From Anaerolineales bacterium (lineage in GTDB: Bacteria > Chloroflexota > Anaerolineae > Anaerolineales > Villigracilaceae), in NCBI GenBank assembly GCA_016744335.1, contig JADGEO010000001.1, positions 1 through 64,000 of the forward strand: DNA of 64,000 nucleotides. The letters are read 5' to 3'. How positions within the stretch are numbered: the stretch's first letter is position 1; each line of letters begins with the position of its first letter. The notes under the pieces were generated by a model. It saw only the letters and a program-made list of their open reading frames with translations, was not told the origin of the DNA and did not search any database. A program made the translations under genes and the position numbers. Below, one piece after another: positions 32,608-41,984 of this stretch.

Positions 32608-32641
32608 AAAAAGAGCGGTCTAGACTAAAGCCGCTCTTTTT
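32608..32641 (-). terminator. Terminator of the nuo operon
   Basis: AAAAAGAGCGG (32608-32618), 12-nt loop, CCGCTCTTTTT (32631-32641). It works on either strand and lies about 75 bp past nuoN. Confidence 0.85.
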
Positions 32642-32714
32642 GGTTTATATTATTAATTTCACCATCCCAATCCTGCCACTCTTCTTATCTGTAAACAGAA
32701 CCAAGGAGTAGGCT

Positions 32715-34154
32715 TTAGAATAACCCTTCTGCTACAGAACTAGCAATGTTAAACCAAGGGCCAAAGACGATACCAATAGCCAAAATAGCGAAAGATAAGA
32801 CGGTTAGCGCAATGGCGTAGGGGCGCGTAATGGGGATAGGATGTGCTTCTTCGTTCTCACCTTCCATACGATGAAGATAAATAACCTTTAAGACGGTGAG
32901 ATAATAGTAAACGCCTATGATGGAGTTCAATACACCAATAACTGCCAGCCAAATCATATCTGCTTTTACGGCGGCGGCGAAGACGAAGACTTTAGCAACA
33001 AACCCGCCAAATGGGGGCATCCCTGTTAATGAGAGAAAAGCAACTAAGGCAACGAGAGCCAATGTAGGGTTTCGTCTGCTCATCCCTGCATAGTCAGATA
33101 TTTCATCTGAGCCTGCAACTCGGCTGAAAGCGGCGATTACGCCAAAGGCGGCGAGATTGGTCATTACATACGCAATGAGATAGAAAGTTACTGAGCCTAC
33201 ACCCAATTCGGAAAGCGAGACAACGCCAACTAGGGCATAGCCCGCATGAGCAATGGAAGAATACGCCAACATTCTCTTGATATTTGTCTGAGAAAGAGCC
33301 ACCGCGTTACCAAGTGTCATCGTAATTGTGGCGAGCACAGCCATTATCATTGTCCAGGTTGGGGCATAAGGGCTGGTTTCGGGGAATAATCCCAAAAATA
33401 GGCGTAGCAAAACGGCAAATCCTGCCGCTTTAGATGCGGTAGAAAGATAACCTGTAATAGGTGTTGGTGCGCCTTCGTAAACATCAGGTGCCCAAAAATG
33501 GAGAGGTGCCAAAGAAATTTTGAAGGCAATCCCGACCATCATGAGGAAGATGATGCCAACGGCCAATGGTAAGGTGAAGTCTGTAATGGCGGTTAGGGCT
33601 GTTGTCCCTGTAAAGCCAAAAATCAAACTAAAACCATAAAGCATAATGGTAGATGACATTGCCCCGAAGAGCAGATATTTGAAGCCTGCTTCGGTTGATT
33701 TTTCATCATCGCGCATGAAACCCGCCAAGACATACATAGGGATCGAGGTGGTTTCTATGGCGAGGTATAGCATGATTAAGTCAGCGGAAGATGCCATTAG
33801 GCTCATGCCTATTGTAGCCACCAATAGAAGAATATAGGCTTCACCGCGTTTGCCTAATTGCTCAATATCCATCATGAAGAAGGAGGTCATCATTGATCCG
33901 AAGATGAAGAGTAATTTGAAGACATAGCTCATCATATCGTAGCGAATCATCCCACCGAAAACGAGGGTAGATTCTGCGGGGCGCGCGATGGCGGCAGTCA
34001 CGATGAGGATGAAAAGAAGTCCACCCGCAGTGAGCCAGCCCAAATCGCGTCCGTCGCGCTTCTTCCAAATTAAGTCAAAGACGAGGACTAGTAATCCCAA
34101 AATCAGCATTAGTATTTCGGGCAGAATTGCCATAATCATAGTAGTATCAAACAT
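32715..34154 (-). CDS. nuoN: NADH-quinone oxidoreductase subunit N
   Basis: Antiporter-like membrane subunit of complex I. From ATG 34154 it has 479 residues (AGGAGG lies 8 nt upstream; GTG 34163 overlaps that site). The TM7 lysine is present in VGIAFKISLAPLHFWAPDVYEG and the TM8 lysine in STASKAAGFAVLLRL. The C-terminal helices end before a short soluble tail. Last gene of the membrane-arm cluster, separated from the second nuoM by 1 bp. Confidence 0.94.
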   Translation of the reverse strand: MFDTTMIMAILPEILMLILGLLVLVFDLIWKKRDGRDLGWLTAGGLLFILIVTAAIARPAESTLVFGGMIRYDMMSYVFKLLFIFGSMMTSFFMMDIEQLGKRGEAYILLLVATIGMSLMASSADLIMLYLAIETTSIPMYVLAGFMRDDEKSTEAGFKYLLFGAMSSTIMLYGFSLIFGFTGTTALTAITDFTLPLAVGIIFLMMVGIAFKISLAPLHFWAPDVYEGAPTPITGYLSTASKAAGFAVLLRLFLGLFPETSPYAPTWTMIMAVLATITMTLGNAVALSQTNIKRMLAYSSIAHAGYALVGVVSLSELGVGSVTFYLIAYVMTNLAAFGVIAAFSRVAGSDEISDYAGMSRRNPTLALVALVAFLSLTGMPPFGGFVAKVFVFAAAVKADMIWLAVIGVLNSIIGVYYYLTVLKVIYLHRMEGENEEAHPIPITRPYAIALTVLSFAILAIGIVFGPWFNIASSVAEGLF

Positions 34155-34155
34155 T

Positions 34156-35628
34156 TTATGCACCTCCTAAAATACGGAGTACATTTTGAACGCCCGTTTG
34201 CACCATTGGCACCATGATTGAAGGGAACATGCCCAAACCAATCATTAAGCCACTTAGGAGTACGAGGACAACTTTGTCGATGGCTGTGATGGGGGTGATA
34301 TGACCTTCAAGTTCTTTGGGCATTTCGCCAAAAAAGGTACGGCGGATTGCGAGCATAATATAAGCGGCGGTGATGACGATGGAGATAACCGCTAGGATAG
34401 CGACCCAGGGTTTGACTTGCCAAACGCCCATGAAGATGGGGAATTCGGCGACAAAACCGGAGAAACCGGGCATACCCATTGAGACGAGACCGCCAACAAT
34501 GAAGGCGACACCAACCCACGGGAGGGGCTTAATCATGCCGCCCAGTTCGGGGATTTGGCGGGTATGCGCTCTATCGTAAACCATACCGGTTGCGGCAAAG
34601 AAGAGGGCTGTCATTACGCCGTGCGAGAACATTTGCACGCCTGCGCCGGTCATACCTTGCTCTGTGAGCGTGGCGAAACCGAGCATGACGAGTCCCATAT
34701 GCGAAACGGAGGAAAAACCAATCATATATTTCAGGTCAGTTTGGATCATGGCGATAAATGCGCCGTAGACCACGTTGACAGTTGCCAACATGAGGATGAG
34801 CGGTGCCCAAAAAACTGCGCCCAACGGAAGAAGCATAATGCCTACACGCAGTGCGGCAAATGCGCCGAGCTTCATTAATACGCCCGCATGGAACATAGAG
34901 ACTGCGGTCGGTGCGGCTACGTGCCCGTCTGGTGACCAGTTATGGAAGGGCCAGATGCCGCCCAAAACTGCGAAGCCCAAGAAAATGGGCAAGAACCAGA
35001 TTTTTTGGAATTCAGGGGAGAAATTAGCGGTTTCGAGTAAAAGCATATCGAATGTGCCAAGCCCGCTTTGGAAGTACATTGCCAGCGCACCCAAAAGGGC
35101 GATGACAGAGCCAATGAAGAGGTAAAGCGTCAGCTTCATGGCGGCGTACTCACGGGTTTCGACCCAGCCCCAGATTGCGATAAGCAAATACATGGGGAAT
35201 ACGGCGATTTCATAGAAGAAGAAGAGCATGAATAAATCAAGCGCAACAAAAACGCCGAAAACGCCACTTGCCAAGAGAAATAAGAAAGCGAAGAATTCAC
35301 GAGGGCGGTCTTCGATACCCCAAGAAATGATTACGCCCGTAAACATGACCACGCCTGTTAGCAGAAGCAAAGGCGTGCTGATGCCATCAACGCCCAAATG
35401 AAGGCTGATTCCAAAGTCGGGCATCCAATCATATTTTTCAACAAATTGGTATCCCGCCAGCGTTTGGTCATAATTTAGATAGACCCATAGCGATAAGATG
35501 AGGGCAAATGCCGCTGTCATCAACGCCATGACGCGAATTTCCGTTTTGCGGTCGGCTGGCATCAATAAAATGATGAGAGCCGCCACAATCGGACTGAAGA
35601 TAATTACACTAAGTATAGGAAATGTCAT
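34156..35628 (-). CDS. Second NuoM-type subunit, TM7 lysine replaced by leucine
   Basis: 490-residue antiporter-like subunit, paralogue of the next gene upstream. Conserved: YEIAVFPMYLLIAIWGW (TM5 Glu), AGVLMKLGAFAALRV (TM8 Lys) and GFSGFVAEFPIFMGVW (TM12 Glu). The TM7 signature reads GFAVLGGIWPFHNWSPDGH, where the partner has AFAIKVPVWPFHTWLPDAH. The key Lys is therefore Leu222 (codon at 34963-34965), and the proline after it is Gly. This residue is central to proton transfer in NuoM, so this copy may have an altered channel or play a structural role. RBS AGAGGTG. Confidence 0.9.
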   Translation of the reverse strand: MTFPILSVIIFSPIVAALIILLMPADRKTEIRVMALMTAAFALILSLWVYLNYDQTLAGYQFVEKYDWMPDFGISLHLGVDGISTPLLLLTGVVMFTGVIISWGIEDRPREFFAFLFLLASGVFGVFVALDLFMLFFFYEIAVFPMYLLIAIWGWVETREYAAMKLTLYLFIGSVIALLGALAMYFQSGLGTFDMLLLETANFSPEFQKIWFLPIFLGFAVLGGIWPFHNWSPDGHVAAPTAVSMFHAGVLMKLGAFAALRVGIMLLPLGAVFWAPLILMLATVNVVYGAFIAMIQTDLKYMIGFSSVSHMGLVMLGFATLTEQGMTGAGVQMFSHGVMTALFFAATGMVYDRAHTRQIPELGGMIKPLPWVGVAFIVGGLVSMGMPGFSGFVAEFPIFMGVWQVKPWVAILAVISIVITAAYIMLAIRRTFFGEMPKELEGHITPITAIDKVVLVLLSGLMIGLGMFPSIMVPMVQTGVQNVLRILGGA

Positions 35629-35639
35629 TTGTGCACCTC

Positions 35640-37163
35640 TTAGAACAGTGCCGTTACAGCATTATTGATTACACTCAAAAGCCATGCAGGCGCAAGACCC
35701 AAGGAGAGCATGAGAATCATCAAGGGAAGCATTACAACAACTTCTCTGAAATTTATATCGCTAATTTTGTGGTCGCCGTGCGCCCATTCTTCATTTAGGG
35801 GACCGTGTAGCACGTTTTTGACACCTTTGAGAATATAAGCACCCGTGAAAAGCAAACCAAGCATTGCCGCGACAGTGAAGCCAGTCATTATAGGCCAAGC
35901 ACCTCGCACAACGAGGAACTCAGACACAAAGCCATTCAAGCCCGGTAAACCGAGTGAAGACATACTGGCGAAAATCAACATACCGCCAAAAACAGGAATT
36001 AGGGGGAATAATCCACCATATTTCTTCAAATCGCGAGTGTGGGTTCGATCATAAATTACACCAACGAGGAAAAACATCGCGGCGGCTGATATGCCATGAT
36101 TGAACATTTGCAAAATTGCGCCATTCATAGCGATATGGGCACTCTCTGTGCCATAGGCTTTGGCGGCGGCGGCGATGCCGAGAAGCACAAATCCCATGTG
36201 ATTAACAGAGGAATATGCAACCAAACGCTTGAAATCCCATTGCCCATAAGCCCCAAATGCGCCGAAAACAATTGCCATGACAGCAAGGAAAGCCAACCAG
36301 CCAGCAAAATGGGCAGATTCAGCGGGGTAAAGCGGAAGTACAAGGCGGATAAATCCGTAAGCGCCTAACTTGAGCAAAACACCAGCCAAAATCATTGAGC
36401 CTGCTACAGGGGCTTCGGTATGGGCATCGGGCAACCAAGTGTGGAAGGGCCAAACGGGAACTTTGATGGCAAAAGCCACGACAAATGCCCAAAACGTAAT
36501 TGTTTTTACTGTTGCAACAGGCATTCCCATCACCGTGCCACTTGTGAGTGCCGTCCACCCTTCGGTAATAGCGGCAATGTCGTAAGTGCCGAATAATACA
36601 CCAAGTAGTTGGATAGCAAGCAATAACCCAAGCGAGCCACCGACTGTATAAATCATGAACTTAAGCGAGGCGTAATTGCGGTTTTCAGAACCCCATTGAT
36701 TGATGAGGAAATACATTGGGACAAGACCAATTTCCCAGAAAACGAAGAAAATTAGCAAATCCATTGACAAGAAAACGCCTAACATGCCCATTTCTAAGAA
36801 AAGGAAAAGCATCATATAGGCTTTTACCTTCTCTTTAATGCCGAAGGACGCCAAAATTGCGAGCGGGGTCAGCAAAGTGGTTAGCAAAACCATACTCAAG
36901 GAGATGCCATCAACGCCGATGTGAAAATTAGAGTTGATTGTTGAGTACCAAACATAAGATTCTTCAAATTGATACGTCCCAGCATTCGTTGCATCAAAAC
37001 TCGTCCAAAGCACTAAAGTTAGAGCAAAGGGAACCAAAGAAGCAATAAATGCCACCCAGCGAGCTAGTTTATCTTCACCACTTGGCAAAAAGATAATCAA
37101 AACCGCCGCAAGGGCAGGGAAGAAGAGAATTATGCTCAGTAAGTGATTATAAAGAAAATCCAT
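35640..37163 (-). CDS. nuoM: NADH-quinone oxidoreductase subunit M
   Basis: 507-residue antiporter-like subunit. WEIGLVPMYFLINQWGSENR holds the TM5 Glu, AFAIKVPVWPFHTWLPDAH the TM7 Lys at position 234 (codon 36462-36464), AGVLLKLGAYGFIRL the TM8 Lys, and GLNGFVSEFLVVRGAW the TM12 Glu. All charged channel residues expected of a pumping NuoM are present. RBS CAGGAGTG. Sits 16 bp after nuoL and 11 bp before the second NuoM. Confidence 0.96.
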   Translation of the reverse strand: MDFLYNHLLSIILFFPALAAVLIIFLPSGEDKLARWVAFIASLVPFALTLVLWTSFDATNAGTYQFEESYVWYSTINSNFHIGVDGISLSMVLLTTLLTPLAILASFGIKEKVKAYMMLFLFLEMGMLGVFLSMDLLIFFVFWEIGLVPMYFLINQWGSENRNYASLKFMIYTVGGSLGLLLAIQLLGVLFGTYDIAAITEGWTALTSGTVMGMPVATVKTITFWAFVVAFAIKVPVWPFHTWLPDAHTEAPVAGSMILAGVLLKLGAYGFIRLVLPLYPAESAHFAGWLAFLAVMAIVFGAFGAYGQWDFKRLVAYSSVNHMGFVLLGIAAAAKAYGTESAHIAMNGAILQMFNHGISAAAMFFLVGVIYDRTHTRDLKKYGGLFPLIPVFGGMLIFASMSSLGLPGLNGFVSEFLVVRGAWPIMTGFTVAAMLGLLFTGAYILKGVKNVLHGPLNEEWAHGDHKISDINFREVVVMLPLMILMLSLGLAPAWLLSVINNAVTALF

Positions 37164-37179
37164 TATTCACTCCTGTCGC

Positions 37180-39351
37180 CTACGCTAAAAAGTACAGCGC
37201 AATAAAGATAATGAAGAGAACGCCCAAAGCAGAAAGCATATATTCTTGAATACGCCCCGTCTGCACTTTACGCAATTTGCGCCCGAAAATTTGTACAACT
37301 TCGGCAGAGCCATCGCCGATAAATTCGTTGATGAAGGGCTGGTCAAATTTAGTACGAATAAAGGTACCAATAGCGAAAGAAACTGTCCCAAATCCGTGCA
37401 AAATACCGTCAATTACACCCTGATCCATTTTGGCAACAAAGACTTCTGAAACCCAAGTGGCAGGCTTGATGAAGAGGAAATCGTATGCCTCATCGAAATA
37501 GTATTTATTTTCTAGGAAGTGATAAGCCGGACCTAAAATTTTACGAAGGGGATCGGTCGCACTTGCATTGGGCTTGGTATATGCCCAATAACCGAGTCCT
37601 AAACCCCCAAGCGATACCGCTAAAGAGGTGACGAGGGGCACCCAGCTGAATTCGATGTGCATCACCGCTTCTGGAAGGTCGACAGTGTGCCCCACAAAGC
37701 TGTGGAACCAATTAGAGGAGAAGTTGCCCAAGACGGGGAAACTTTCGGGGATACCGACCCAGCCAAAAGCAAGGGCGAAAACGGAGAGGACAACGAGCGG
37801 AGTCGTCATCGTCCAACCAGTCTCATGTGCGTGTTCGGCTTCCGGCGTCCGTGCTTCCCCAAAAAAGGTCATCGTAATTTGACGCATGGTATAGAAGGCG
37901 GTCATAAATGCCGCAAGTGCCAAAACAATAAAGACTGTCGTGTGACCATGTGCAAAAGCGTCTGCGAAAATCTCATCCTTAGACCAGAAACCTGCCGTAA
38001 CAAGGGGGAAACCAGAAAGAGCAAAGCCACCGATAAGGAATGTCCAAAAAGTAATAGGCATTTTCTTGCGAAGTCCCCCCATATTCCGCATATCTTGAGG
38101 GTCAACGCTGTGATCGCCAGTATGCAAAACGCCATGCTCCATGCCGTGAATGACCGAACCAGAGCCGAGGAAGAGTAAAGCCTTAAAGAAAGCGTGAGTA
38201 ACAAGGTGAAAAGCAGCAGCAACATAAGCCCCAACACCGATTGCCGCAATCATATAGCCTAATTGCGAAATGGTCGAATATGCGAGCACGCCCTTGACAT
38301 CATTTTGTGCAACAGCGATAGTGGCGGCGAAGAGTGCTGTAAATGCACCAATAAACGCAATCACGCTCATAGCGGGGGTGAGAGTATGACCGTCCCAACC
38401 TGCTGAGAAAAGAGGGAAGATACGAATGGTCATATAAACGCCAGCCGAAACCATTGTGGCGGCGTGAATCATTGCCGAAACAGGGGTAGGACCTTCCATG
38501 GCGTCTGGGAGCCAAACGTGGAGGGGCCACTGTGCCGACTTGCCAACTGCGCCAATAAAGAGCAAAAGCCCGATTGCGCCTGCGGCTGAAAGCCCCCAAA
38601 AGGCGGGCGTTTCGGCTAGATGATGTACGACATCATGAGAGAAGACAACTTCATAACGAAGTGAACCAGTGGCACTATAAAGGAAAGCAAGCCCCAAAAG
38701 CATAAAGACATCGCCAATACGAGTGGTCATAAAGGCTTTGATGCCTGCATTGCGAGCAGATTTCTTTGCGAACCAGAAACCAATGAGTAAGTAAGAGCAC
38801 AAACCCATGATTTCCCAACCCACAAAGAGGGTTAGCAAGTTGTCAGAGATGACGAGGGTATACATGCCTGCCGCGAAAAGTCCGATAAAAGCAAAGAAGC
38901 GCGAATACATCGGCTCAACGGAGGGAACGCTGTGTTTATGACCATGCTCATCTTCTACAGTTGCGCCATGCGGGGGAAGACCGTGCTTGTCATGATCACC
39001 TTCAGGTTGACCAAAATTATGATAGCCAACTGAGTAAAGGAAAATCATGAAAACCGTCCAAGCAACAAAGAAAAGTGTTACTGCAGAGAGGGGGTCAATG
39101 CGCACGCCGATTTCCAGCCATTCTTCACCAAGCGGAATCCATTTTATAGAGCTAACAAAAGGATGCTCGCCAAAATGCTCCACACTCAAGGAGCGGAAGA
39201 AAACTGTCATCGCACCAGCCCAAGAGAGAGCGGCGGCACTTACGCCAACGATATGACTTAATTTCTTATTTTTATTTGTAAATAAAATAATAATTGTAAA
39301 AGCCAATAGCGGTGGGAGGGGAAGTAACCAAATTATGTTCGTAGTTTCCAT
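37180..39351 (-). CDS. nuoL: NADH-quinone oxidoreductase subunit L
   Basis: 723-residue distal antiporter-like subunit, longer than the common 610-650. [33 protein letters not shown]-type core ([20 protein letters not shown]) holds the TM7 Lys. A His-rich loop near residues 115-145 ([20 protein letters not shown]) is unusual. The C-terminal third has the lateral helix and final TM segment ([21 protein letters not shown]). RBS AGGAAAAA. Confidence 0.95.
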   Translation of the reverse strand: [723 protein letters not shown]

Positions 39352-39360
39352 ATTTTTTTC

Positions 39361-39675
39361 CTACCACTTCATCAAATTGATGTCTTCTGCCATAACGGTA
39401 TCTCGTTTACGATAAATCGAAATAACTAAGGCTAAGCCAACGGCGACCTCTGCCGCGGCGACAGCAAAAACGATGATTGCAAAAACTTGACCAGTCACGT
39501 CAGCCGGATTGTTGTAACGCCAAAACGTGACCAAATTGATATTGACTGCGTTCAGCATTAACTCAATGCCAAGCAAAATAGCAACAGCATTCTTACGTGC
39601 TAAAACACCAAAAAGACCTATGCTAAAAAGTCCTGCAGATAAAACTAAATACCAAGAAATAGGAATAGAGTTCAT
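39361..39675 (-). CDS. nuoK: NADH-quinone oxidoreductase subunit K
   Basis: 104 residues from ATG 39675, chosen because AGGAGAC lies upstream; a longer frame from 39708 would overlap nuoJ. Three TM segments. The two conserved glutamates are in LLGIELMLNAVNIN and AAAEVAVGLALV. Small membrane subunit near the quinone-side antiporter stack. Confidence 0.94.
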   Translation of the reverse strand: MNSIPISWYLVLSAGLFSIGLFGVLARKNAVAILLGIELMLNAVNINLVTFWRYNNPADVTGQVFAIIVFAVAAAEVAVGLALVISIYRKRDTVMAEDINLMKW

Positions 39676-39688
39676 TATATTCAGTCTC

Positions 39689-40201
39689 CTATTCGCTTCT
39701 AGCTTCATTTGCTACATAAACCGCACCAATTAAGGCGGCTAAGAGCAAAACAGAAGCAACTTCAAAGGGCAAGAGGTAGGCATTAGGGGTAACTAAAGCC
39801 TCACCTAGCTTTGCAACCATATCCCCTTCGGGAAGATCGGGAGCCATCTTTGTAAACCCTGACCAATTTGTCAGTAACAGAAGAAGTCCGCCAAAAAACA
39901 CTAGACTAATCAATGCCGCAATGGTTTTATTGTTATTTAATGCGGCACCTTTATCTAAAAGCTCTTTTCGAGTGAGCATAACGGCGAAGATGAATAAAAT
40001 CGCAATTGCGCCAACATAGACCACAATCTGCACCATAGCCAAGAAGCCAGCGTTGAGCATAGCGTAGAGTGCGGCAATCCCAAAAAGAGCCACAACGAGC
40101 CAAAATGCCGCATGAATCATCTTTTTCGTAGTCACAACCTTGATGGCTGAGCCGAGAATAATGGCGGCAAAAAACAGAAAGAGAACTTGCATAGTTGTCA
40201 T
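39689..40201 (-). CDS. nuoJ: NADH-quinone oxidoreductase subunit J
   Basis: 170 residues with five TM segments. Conserved TM3 segment AMVQIVVYVGAIAILFIFAVML follows the GFLAMVQ start. A loop of about 25 residues before the last TM helix (SGFTKMAPDLPEGDMVAKLG) is hydrophilic. RBS AAGGAGA. Between nuoH and nuoK in the operon. Confidence 0.94.
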   Translation of the reverse strand: MTTMQVLFLFFAAIILGSAIKVVTTKKMIHAAFWLVVALFGIAALYAMLNAGFLAMVQIVVYVGAIAILFIFAVMLTRKELLDKGAALNNNKTIAALISLVFFGGLLLLLTNWSGFTKMAPDLPEGDMVAKLGEALVTPNAYLLPFEVASVLLLAALIGAVYVANEARSE

Positions 40202-40218
40202 ATTATTTTCTCCTTCGC

Positions 40219-41406
40219 CTAGTGTTGCACAACTGGCGCAGACTTCGCTTCTTCTGCCTCACGCGTTTTACGTTCGTGAGACTTAAGGTAAAGCACTGTC
40301 ATCCAGCCAACAAAGATATTAGACAAAAATAAAGCGGGGACAAGCCAAAGACTGTCCATCAACAAGCGACCGACTAATGCAGTTACCATCAATAGAATAA
40401 AAGCAAGAGGGGTTAAGAACTTCCAATTGAAAGCCAGCATGTGGTCAACACGGATACGTGGAACCGTATATTTCACCCACATAATTACCCAATAGAAGAA
40501 AATTGCCTTCAATATGAAAATAATCGCACCAACAATAGGACCTAAATTTTCAAGTCCGAAGAAGCGATGACCGCCAAAGAAAAGCAAAGCGATGAACCCA
40601 CCAAAGGTGAAGGAATGAAGCAATTCACCCGCATAAAAGAGACCAAACTTCATCCCTGTATATTCCGTGTGAAAGCCAGCCACAATTTCTGATTCAGCTT
40701 CATTTAAATCGAAGGGTGAACGTCCTAACTCAGCGATAGCAGAAATCAAGAAAATAAGCGCTGTAAGGGGCGCATAGAATATAAAAGGAATACCCTCTTG
40801 CGCTTCAACAATTCCAACTGCGCCCATGGTGCCAGAAAGCACAACGACCACCAAAATTGCCGCAACCATTGGGATCTCATAAGAAATCATCTGGGCAACG
40901 GTGCGAAAAGCACCCATTGTTGCATATTTATTATTCGAAGCCCAGCCCGCCATAATCACAGACAGCGTCCCGATCGAACCAGCGGCAACCAAATAAAGCA
41001 TTGCCACGTTCAAATCTACGCCGACCATTTTCGGAGCAAAAGGTAAAATTGCCCAGAGCAAAAGGACAGACATCATCGAAAAAATCGGTGCGAGATTAAA
41101 CATAATCACATCTGCACCAACTGGCGTAATATCTTCTTTGATCAACAATTTGACAATATCAGCAAATGGTTGAAAAATACCAAAGGGACCCAATCTGTTT
41201 GGTCCCAAACGATCTTGAAAACGCGCGACCACTTTTCGCTCAATCCAGACCAAGAAAATGTCTAGTACCATCGCAAAGGTGACAAAAAGCAAAATAGTAA
41301 TCGCGTATATCAAGACGGTTGCCGCTATTTCAGACATCCCCCACCCTGTAAAAGTTGCCAACAGCGAGTTAAATATCGTAGTTATTGGATCGTACCAAAA
41401 TTCCAT
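40219..41406 (-). CDS. nuoH: NADH-quinone oxidoreductase subunit H
   Basis: Subunit at the quinone tunnel entrance, contacting the peripheral arm. The 395 residues exceed E. coli NuoH (325), with additional N-terminal residues and a charged tail (SHERKTREAEEAKSAPVV). Signatures: RFQDRLGPNRLGPFGIFQPF (about 61-80), then LLIKEDITP and AELGRSPFDLNEAESEIVAG. RBS AAGGAGT. Confidence 0.95.
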   Translation of the reverse strand: MEFWYDPITTIFNSLLATFTGWGMSEIAATVLIYAITILLFVTFAMVLDIFLVWIERKVVARFQDRLGPNRLGPFGIFQPFADIVKLLIKEDITPVGADVIMFNLAPIFSMMSVLLLWAILPFAPKMVGVDLNVAMLYLVAAGSIGTLSVIMAGWASNNKYATMGAFRTVAQMISYEIPMVAAILVVVVLSGTMGAVGIVEAQEGIPFIFYAPLTALIFLISAIAELGRSPFDLNEAESEIVAGFHTEYTGMKFGLFYAGELLHSFTFGGFIALLFFGGHRFFGLENLGPIVGAIIFILKAIFFYWVIMWVKYTVPRIRVDHMLAFNWKFLTPLAFILLMVTALVGRLLMDSLWLVPALFLSNIFVGWMTVLYLKSHERKTREAEEAKSAPVVQH

Positions 41407-41480
41407 GAGTTACTCCTTACACAGAAAAAAAGCTGAAAGGTAAGTTTCTCCTATCAGCCTTTGAAATTCATTCACAGGTG

Positions 41481-41843
41481 CTATGCCCACTCCAGCATCC
41501 CCTTCTTCCAGGCATATATCAGCCCTGCAAGCAAGATAAGGATAAAAATAATTCCCTCAAAAACAGCGAAAATACCTAAGCTGTTCAAAGACACCGCCCA
41601 CGGAAAAAGGAAAACGGTCTCTACATCAAAAATCAGAAAAACTAAGGCAAAAATATAGTACTGCGCCTTAAACTGAATCCAGCTATCGCCTACTGTTTCA
41701 ATACCGCACTCATAGGTACTTTGCTTAATTGCATTTGGTTTCTTCGGACCCAAAAAAGTAGCTATTGCTATTGCGGCGATGGGGATAAAAAGCCCCACCA
41801 GAACAAAAATACCAACGTAAACCCACGGGGTTTGACTTCCCAT
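41481..41843 (-). CDS. nuoA: NADH-quinone oxidoreductase subunit A
   Basis: First gene of the membrane-arm operon; 120 residues from ATG 41843 (GGAG 6 nt upstream; an ATG at 41858 precedes it). Three TM segments. YECGIETVGDSWIQFKAQYY has the loop cysteine that contacts the quinone site, and ALVFLIFDVETVFLFPWAV follows. The normally adjacent nuoB, nuoC, nuoD and the E/F/G/I genes are absent; nuoH follows at 75 bp. Confidence 0.95.
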   Translation of the reverse strand: MGSQTPWVYVGIFVLVGLFIPIAAIAIATFLGPKKPNAIKQSTYECGIETVGDSWIQFKAQYYIFALVFLIFDVETVFLFPWAVSLNSLGIFAVFEGIIFILILLAGLIYAWKKGMLEWA

Positions 41844-41984
41844 AAAACACTCCATCAAATTTATTTTTATCTAAATAGCCAAAAGATTTTACCATTAAGA
41901 TTTAAGCCTTCATCATAAACCCTGTCTGTTTTTCGTATGATATTTGTCATGTATATTACATACAGCAATTATGAAAAAACACTT

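Noticed and set aside
37657-38178. A 173-residue plus-strand frame over nuoL
   Set aside because: Shadow of nuoL in another frame; Cys/Lys/Arg-rich with no start signal.
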